A DNA stretch of 64,000 nt, taken from contig NC_080702.1 in assembly GCF_030445035.2 (NCBI RefSeq), positions 15,074,029-15,138,028 of the forward strand, given 5' to 3'. A program made the position numbers and the translations under genes. Below are positions 58,333-64,000 of the stretch, in pieces (within the stretch, counting starts at the first letter, position 1; each line of letters begins with the position of its first letter). The notes beneath the pieces are model-generated. The model saw nothing but the letters and a program-made list of their open reading frames with translations, made no database searches and had not been told where the DNA came from. Source of the stretch: Dasypus novemcinctus. Its lineage: Eukaryota; Chordata; Mammalia; Cingulata; Dasypodidae.

Positions 58333-60321
58333 TTTATCTTGATGGGTTTAATCAGTTCCTTAGCTTCTTTGTCTAGTCTTGGAGATTAATTAGCTTTTGT
58401 TTTTGCATGAGTGTTATATCTTCTCTTTGTCACTTTGTTCTTCTTATTCTAATTTGTTATTGCTGGTTGCGTTCACTTTAAAGGAAAGTATTAGTGCTGG
58501 GGAAAGGCCACTATGTAAGCAAGGAAAAAGTGTAAAGTAGTATTGGTGATATATATTAACAAAGCAACAATATGAGATCTGGGAGGATGGAGGTTAGATT
58601 CATATAAATTGTGCAGAGTTATAGTAGTCGGTAGAGTACCTATAATGAAGTAGTTGACTGAATATGGGAGGAATATGGTATGAATTAAAAAGCTACTTTT
58701 TTCGTGAGAGAGGGAAAGAGAAAAGAAAGGCAATTGTTTCAAGAATGGATAACAGAAAACAAAACAAAGGTATTAGAAATTAAGAGTTAGACACTTTGTG
58801 GATCAAAGAAAAGGAGGTGGAATATAGGAGAGACAGTAGATGATGGAGGCTATCAAGATGTAGGGGAAAAGGGATAGTGTAGATAGCCAAAATCTGTTCA
58901 CACAGAAATGAGGCAGTGGAGGATGAGGAAACCCAGCAAATGTGAGGTGTTCCCTGTAGCACCTATTATATAGTTAAGATAAAATAAAATAAGAAGAAGA
59001 TGAGGGACAAGAGAGAGAGAAAAAATAGAAGAAAGGAAGAAAGAAAAAGGGGGTGGGTAAAGGACGGGGAACAGATAGGGAAAAGAGAAAAAAGATATAC
59101 ACCAACCACCACAGCCACAATACCAATAAAAAAAACCTAAATAACTGAAAATAAAGATTTTGGGGGATACACTGGGAGAAAAGACTAGGGGATAATGAAA
59201 TGTTAGCAATCAGAACATTAAAAAAATAAAAAAATAAAAAAATAGAATAAAAATAAAAACAGAACAAACAAAACAAAAAAGAAAAAACGCAAATGCTGAG
59301 GGCTAGGACATTCAAGGACCTCAGATGGACCTCAGGGCATGATGCAGTCAGGGATGGAAATCTGAGATATTGAAGACTCAAGAGGTGTGAGTCTCTGGGG
59401 TGTGGGCCACCGGGGTTTAGGGGACTCAGACCTGGCAACCTCAAGTCCGGTTAACAGGGACCCTGGGAGCACCGCAGTGCATCACAGCCTTCAGGGATCC
59501 CCACAGCTGGGTGCCAGTCCTATGGGTGAGGTCACATCTGCAAGCTCTATCCTGTGTTCTGTACCCCCCATTTCACTCACTCACTGGGGTCTATTCTGTG
59601 GATGTATCACCAATTGACTTCAGGACCCCTCCCACCCTGTGATCCCCTGGAATGGCCACCTGGGGGCACCTCTAGACTGCAGCCAATTTAATGATGCAGA
59701 TCAATAGCCAGGCCCGGGGGTGGGGCTCCAGCCAGAAATGCTAACAACAGAGTCCAAACCCAAAATTTCCACACTTCACAAAATATTCCCCTAATCAGCT
59801 TCCAAACTTCTCCCACCCTGCCAGACCCGGTGGTGTCTCTTTATTGCTATCAACCCAAGTCCACTGCAGATCGGCAGCCAGGTCTGGGGGAGGGCGGGGC
59901 TCCAGGCGGAAGCACTACTGTTTGTGTCCGCAATCAAAAATTCCCCCGCTTCACAATAAAACTCCCGTTTGTCTCCCCAAATCGTTCTGCAAGCTCCTCC
60001 TGTCCTATCAACCCCCCAACAGACCGCCCGGGGCTTATGAATTCCCCAGTACCGCAGAGCCTCCAAAAACAAAAAACAAAAACACTGCAGCTCCGCCCAC
60101 CCAAGGAGGGAGATTTCTGCGCGGAGCCGGGACATCCGTGTATATTTTATAGACATATTTTCTCTGTTACCTTCCCACCAAATCGACGTCCAGACACCTC
60201 CCATCCTGCAAAAATCCCAAAACACCCCAGTCCCGAAGAGCCTCCAACGCTGCCCAACTGCTTCTATGCATGAGATATTATCAGGTGAGCTCACTCAGCC
60301 CCCATCTTGCCCCGCCCCTGT
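58333..60321 (-). promoter_or_regulatory. L1 5' UTR / internal promoter
   Basis: The first 20 bases on the minus strand contain a GC box GGGGCGGGG and a YY1 core CAAGATGG at +13 to +20 (60302-60309), the position at which human L1 has its YY1 site. The distal half (59380-60320) is CpG-rich and contains repeat units of about 170 bp. The proximal half is A-rich on the plus strand with an (AAAAAAT)n patch at 59218-59290. Two opposite-strand frames here (59791-60294 and 59830-60273) are by-products of the CpG-rich sequence. Confidence 0.8.
59580..60010 (-). repeat. Monomer-like tandem repeats in the L1 5' UTR
   Basis: GCAGATCAATAGCCAGG at 59696 and GCAGATCGGCAGCCAGG at 59866 start two units with a 170-bp period that share GGGGCTCCAG, CCAAA...TTCC and CTTCACAA. 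A partial unit before them (59620-59695) shares the CTCCCACCCTG...GACC end. The units are imperfect. Confidence 0.75.
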
Positions 60322-60334
60322 TTATGGCAATTTA

Positions 60335-63300
60335 AAAGCACAGGCAGCAGTGTGACAGCCTTGAAGTGGGATCTAGAAAGTTGATTGCACAGGATTCTTG
60401 AGTGTGACACTTGTATGGCCAAGTTATTTTAGATGGGGAAATGATTCTCCATAATGTTAATCTGGAAAAGTGACTAAAGTAACAGTTTATCACTGCTTTT
60501 AGACAAAACCATCATTGTATCTGTATGAAAGCAACATTTTAGCTAGATTAATATTAATCTATGTTTCAGATCATTTTTGAATTACTGAAAATTATACAGT
60601 TCCTCACATTTTTAAATAACCAATAATTTGGATTCATGTGATCCAGTGGTTAAGAAAAGTTTTCTCAAACTTCATGTACATACAATAGAGCAGGTGCTTA
60701 TTATGTGCTATTGTCCTTTCCTTTTTTATCTAGAAAATAGAAAGCATGGATGTTGAGACATCATAGCCAGAGGTTGCATTTGAGAATCCAGACTCTGGAA
60801 TCCTCTTCCACTACTTGCTAACCCAATATATTAGGAACTCAGAAAACAGTAATGAGTCGATCATAATTTTTGTTATTAGTAACAGAGCTCCAGAGTTTGT
60901 ACAGGAATTAGGAATGGAAATAACACAGGGCCCCAGTAGAGGAGGGTCTGTAGTAAAAGGCAGGAAAGCCAAGGCAAGGTCACAAACTCAGGAGGCAAGC
61001 CTCTAGATTTCTTAGATTAGATCCCATGGGGGCTTTAGAAACAAAAAATAAGATAAAACTCAATTATTAGAATAAACAACTTTTCTAGGCTTATGTTTCA
61101 GGAGCTGGGACATGTGGAGGCATTGGGGTGAAGCCAGGATGTACCCCATTAGCCTCTAATTTGCCAACCTATCACCATAAAATTTAGCACTGATAAGTTA
61201 GGGAGGTCTGGTGGCTTCTCTCATAACCACTCATGGGGACCTTCCCACAAAACATTTGCCTCTTTAGCGGTTCCCACCCCTTTCATAACTTCTTTGCCAG
61301 CAGCAACTCCAATTGGCCTTTTAATGTCTTTAGCACAGGTGACATGGAGATGAAACAGATGGAGACCTGGCTACTTTGGTGCCAAGGTAAGTCCCAGAAC
61401 CACTGTACCCAGAGGAAAAGCTATAGGACCCACATGTGGACATGAGCTGAGGCTGGCCCTGGGAAAAATATGTCATGACTCCCCTGTACTCATCAAGATC
61501 ACAAGGGGAGAGCCTTGATTAGGAGATTAGGGACCTGCCTCCTTCTTCTAACATCTCAATGCTCTTTTGGATTCTTCATTCTCTTTCCTCGATTTCCACC
61601 ATACCCACATTTTTCCTCACTCTGCCACATTTTCCCTTGGGCAATGTGAACATTTCCAGGATGAATGACTGAGTAATTCCTTTACCCACAATAAAAGTCA
61701 TCAAGCCATATCCTGGCAAAGACTTGATAGGGATGGAATTCCCCTCCAGATAGAGTACACCCAATGGGTGATATCATTACCCAGTTCAAACATCCCCTAA
61801 GCCAGGGGTTCCATGAACCACTTTGCCAGTCAGGGGAAAACCACAGACCCCTTACTAAGTCCACACTATACAGTGTTTTAATATCTCACATCTGCACCTA
61901 CACATCCCCAAAATAATACTTTTTAAAATTTAAATTAAAACTCACTGCCCTAAGCTAATAGTCTGTTCTTCAACTTTACACCATCCATCCCAGAGCACAT
62001 CATACACAACCCCCCCACCAAATACAGTATATATTTTGTGAAATGATAAAAGCCACAATGTTTCAGAAAGTGTTCCCATCCCTGAACTCCTCTACAACTG
62101 GGTTGACTTGTGCTGAGGGGACAGTGGGGACACCTGACCCAGGCCTGAGGTCAGTTTTCATATTTCCACTTTTGAATCCAGTTCTCATCGTATGGCCATA
62201 AACAAACCTGTGAACCATTTGAATATGTGAAGAGATGTCTTGGCCAAGCTTATAAATAGCCTCTCCTCTTCTCAACCCAATTTGAAAGGCTCATTCCTCT
62301 GAACCACTCCCTTCTATCACATACCCTTTCATTTAGAGGAAAAAAGAACAGAGAAAGGAAATTTCTCTGTGTCCCCACAACCCACTACCTAGGGCTACCG
62401 TGTGCAGCAGTCAATAGCCAAGGTCACCACACCTGTGTGTGCAGTTATCACCATTCATGGACCTGCCTGCCCAGACTCTGGGCTTGAGAGAGGTTACACG
62501 ATCATTGAACTTTTCATTGGGGCTGAGAGGAAAACAAGTCCCACAGTAGACTCCCTGGCTGTTCCCTGTGTACGCACATAGATACAATAGCTCTAGAGTG
62601 TGTTCAGGGGTAGAAGAATTACAAGTGGTGGAATGTTTTCCATTTCATTAAGGCTAAACAAAAAAAAGTGGAAAGCAGGGCCTTCTCCCCCATCTTCATC
62701 AGTAAAGAAAGGAGACTTGGGTGAAGGTGTCTTCTTTTCTCACAATAAATAGATAGACATAGATTACTTCCACCTTTCTGATCTCAGCACTGAGGCAGCC
62801 CCAGACTTCCCCTTCTCACATTGGAGATATGTGATGCTGCAGGTCTCCCATCTTCCTGGATGGCAATTTCTGTTTCTAGTAAACCTGTGTATCCCCATCC
62901 ATCTCATCCTTCTGAAGAATGGGAGGATAGGGAGGAACTTCCTGAGGCAGGACTGGGATTGGATCTCTATGAACTTTATAGATTCATAGAAATTTTAATG
63001 GATGCTTTTTGAAATTTTTAAAATGAAAAGGTAAGGAAAACATATTTTAAATGTAAGATATCTGAGCACATGAAAATGAACTGCCTGGTGGCAGTGGATG
63101 TGCAATGTCAGTATTAAATTCCTTCCATGAACATGGGCTTCTTTTAAAGGCCAAAACAGGCACCTGATAGGTGTTAAAACTACTTTATTTAAGCTCAAGC
63201 TATTGGAATACCTTAAACCTCAACCCAAATGTGGCAGACAGACACGACACTCTTATTTGAACAAAGAAATATATTTTTAAAGATTTTTTTTTTTAAGTTA

Positions 63301-63342
63301 GAACAGAAAATGTGGTATGTCACTGGGGGCGGGGAAGAAGAT
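60335..63342. other. Unassigned sequence right of the L1
   Basis: About 3 kb without a convincing coding frame (all below 72 codons). About 61800-61900 (CAGGGGTTCCATGAACCACTT then CACAGACCCCTTACTAAG) has the look of an old DNA-transposon (MER-type) repeat, but I cannot name it. If the frame at 63343 is a gene, its 3' UTR would occupy the right end, with a minus-strand AATAAA at 63184-63189. Confidence 0.4.
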
Positions 63343-64000
63343 TTATGATTCGGTGGGGGAGACACAGGACATGAAGCATAGCAAGGGGAAGTGGTGACGG
63401 TGGTCTCGGGGACCTTGCACTCTTGGTACATGCTGGTGGGCCCTGATGGGAGTCATCAACTCCATGGGTGGAATGGTAGAACTACGGCTTGGATGCAGTT
63501 GCTGGGAGACTAACACTGACCTAGTTGATTTCAGTGCAGCTTGGTGGCTATTTCTTTTTCTCCCTAGACAAATCCACTGTAGCATATGGCTAACCCTCTT
63601 CCGATGTTTGCTTTCTTGAGGTCCCTGTCCCCTTTGGGGCAAGAATTGGGGCATCAGACACTCTGTTGATCCCCCATCCTGAGAATGGTCGTCCATCATC
63701 TCTATATCAAGGGAGGGTCCTGACCCTGACTCTCTTTCTGGGTATTCTTCCAATGGGAAATCCTCGGGGTCCACTTTTCCTGAATTTAGGTTTAAACTGG
63801 CATCTTCAACCATCCAAGAGGTCTTAACCTTAGAATCCCTTTGCTCCTGCAGGCCCAGGTTGCTCCCTCTGTCCTCTAGGTGGATATAGGGGCCCTGGGA
63901 ATTGGCCATGTTTCCTCTACACACATTTGGGAACCAGGGCTCATAGTCCTCAGAAGACAAACTAGATGAATTGGGGAACCCTTCAGCAGCACAGCCAGGA
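63343..64000 (-). CDS. Unidentified open reading frame, 5' end beyond the window
   Basis: The frame is open from the window edge to a TAA at 63343-63345, at least 218 codons, the longest frame in the window outside mobile elements. Upstream of a first in-frame TTG at 63960 the frame stays open to base 64000 (GCAAEGFPNSSS), so the start is off the window and this is probably a terminal exon. The product is hydrophilic and acidic in its first half (VDPEDFPLEEYPERES; LDIEMMDDHSQDGG), then basic (SKHRKRVSHMLQWICLGRK), with a His/Pro/Arg-rich end. It has no signal peptide, membrane span or domain I know. Codons are unbiased enough that chance cannot be excluded. It could be a fast-evolving host gene or a pseudogene without stops. 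I do not propose a function. Confidence 0.4.
   Translation of the reverse strand, partial: PGCAAEGFPNSSSLSSEDYEPWFPNVCRGNMANSQGPYIHLEDRGSNLGLQEQRDSKVKTSWMVEDASLNLNSGKVDPEDFPLEEYPERESGSGPSLDIEMMDDHSQDGGSTECLMPQFLPQRGQGPQESKHRKRVSHMLQWICLGRKRNSHQAALKSTRSVLVSQQLHPSRSSTIPPMELMTPIRAHQHVPRVQGPRDHRHHFPLLCFMSCVSPTES

Larger units (their letters stand above)
50734..60321 (-). mobile_element. Structurally complete L1 (LINE-1), about 9.6 kb
   Basis: A 13-bp target duplication TTATGGCAATTTA (50721-50733 and 60322-60334) bounds the element exactly. On the minus strand come a CpG-rich 5' UTR (60321-58333), ORF1 (58332-57362), a short spacer of about 35 bases, ORF2 (57327-53542) and a long 3' UTR (53541-50734) ending in an A-rich tail. 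Both ORFs carry frameshifts and stops, and the RT box is altered, so it cannot now move itself. Its 9.6-kb length exceeds the 6-7 kb typical of primate and rodent L1, mainly through the 2.8-kb 3' UTR and 2-kb 5' UTR. Confidence 0.95.

Noticed and set aside
58974..59444. 156-codon minus-strand frame with runs of Phe and Ser
   Set aside because: Low-complexity frame in the A-rich part of the L1 5' UTR, with no domain.
59791..60294. 167-codon minus and 147-codon plus frames facing each other
   Set aside because: Both come from the CpG-rich L1 5' UTR; stop-poor composition explains them.
61800..61960. Possible MER-type DNA transposon remnant
   Set aside because: Only a short word resemblance (CACAGACCCCTT); terminal repeats and target duplication not found, so not annotated as an element.

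Overview
This window is vertebrate nuclear DNA built almost entirely of interspersed repeats. Five copies of a tRNA-headed SINE with a B-box-like GGTTCAAACC, a GC-rich body and an (AATA)n/A-rich tail match the DAS-SINE family known from armadillos. The source is therefore most likely a xenarthran such as Dasypus (inference). I see no bacterial gene, CRISPR array or rRNA, and no host gene that is clearly intact. The only host-type reading frames are a dead KRAB zinc-finger gene, a G2E3 retrocopy and an unidentified open frame running off the right edge.

Layout. (1) 1-3395, minus strand: GC-rich protease-reverse transcriptase-RNase H-integrase region of a class II (betaretrovirus-like) endogenous retrovirus. 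It is broken by one stop and one frameshift, and its env side lies off the left edge. (2) 3400-5980, minus strand: a much older ERV with RNase H and reverse transcriptase remnants, followed by AT-rich sequence related to the next element. (3) 5988-13277, plus strand: a complete LTR element with two 476-bp LTRs, a 4-bp ACTG target duplication, a tRNA-Arg-type primer site, a polypurine tract and an AT-rich interior with no credible gene. (4) 13.3-22.2 kb: an inverted relative of that interior (14.1-15.4 kb), an L1 fragment (15.9-16.65 kb), then about 5.5 kb with nothing recognisable.

(5) 22.2-33.3 kb, plus strand: a KRAB zinc-finger pseudogene (KRAB-A exon at 23041, short exon at 25054, finger array at 25.85-27.36 kb resuming at 30.76-31.3 kb). 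A minus-strand MaLR-like LTR element with a 5-bp GCCTT duplication splits the array, and two SINEs later entered that element. (6) 33.3-40.6 kb: L1 pieces with a SINE insertion, a truncated MaLR-like LTR, then a 5'-truncated retrocopy of G2E3 carrying its own SINE. (7) 40.6-50.7 kb: old L1-like debris, a solo MaLR-like LTR and two SINEs of a second type.

(8) 50734-60321, minus strand: a structurally complete L1 of about 9.6 kb with a 13-bp target duplication. It has a YY1-type site near its 5' end, a CpG-rich 5' UTR with about 170-bp repeats, ORF1 and ORF2 (both broken), and a 2.8-kb 3' UTR with a G-quadruplex-type G-rich tract. (9) 60.3-63.3 kb: unassigned. (10) 63343-64000, minus strand: an open frame of at least 218 codons that runs off the window, possibly the 3' end of a host gene.

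The genes do not form a pathway. What the window records is a nested order of insertions, which target duplications and interrupted repeats let one reconstruct.
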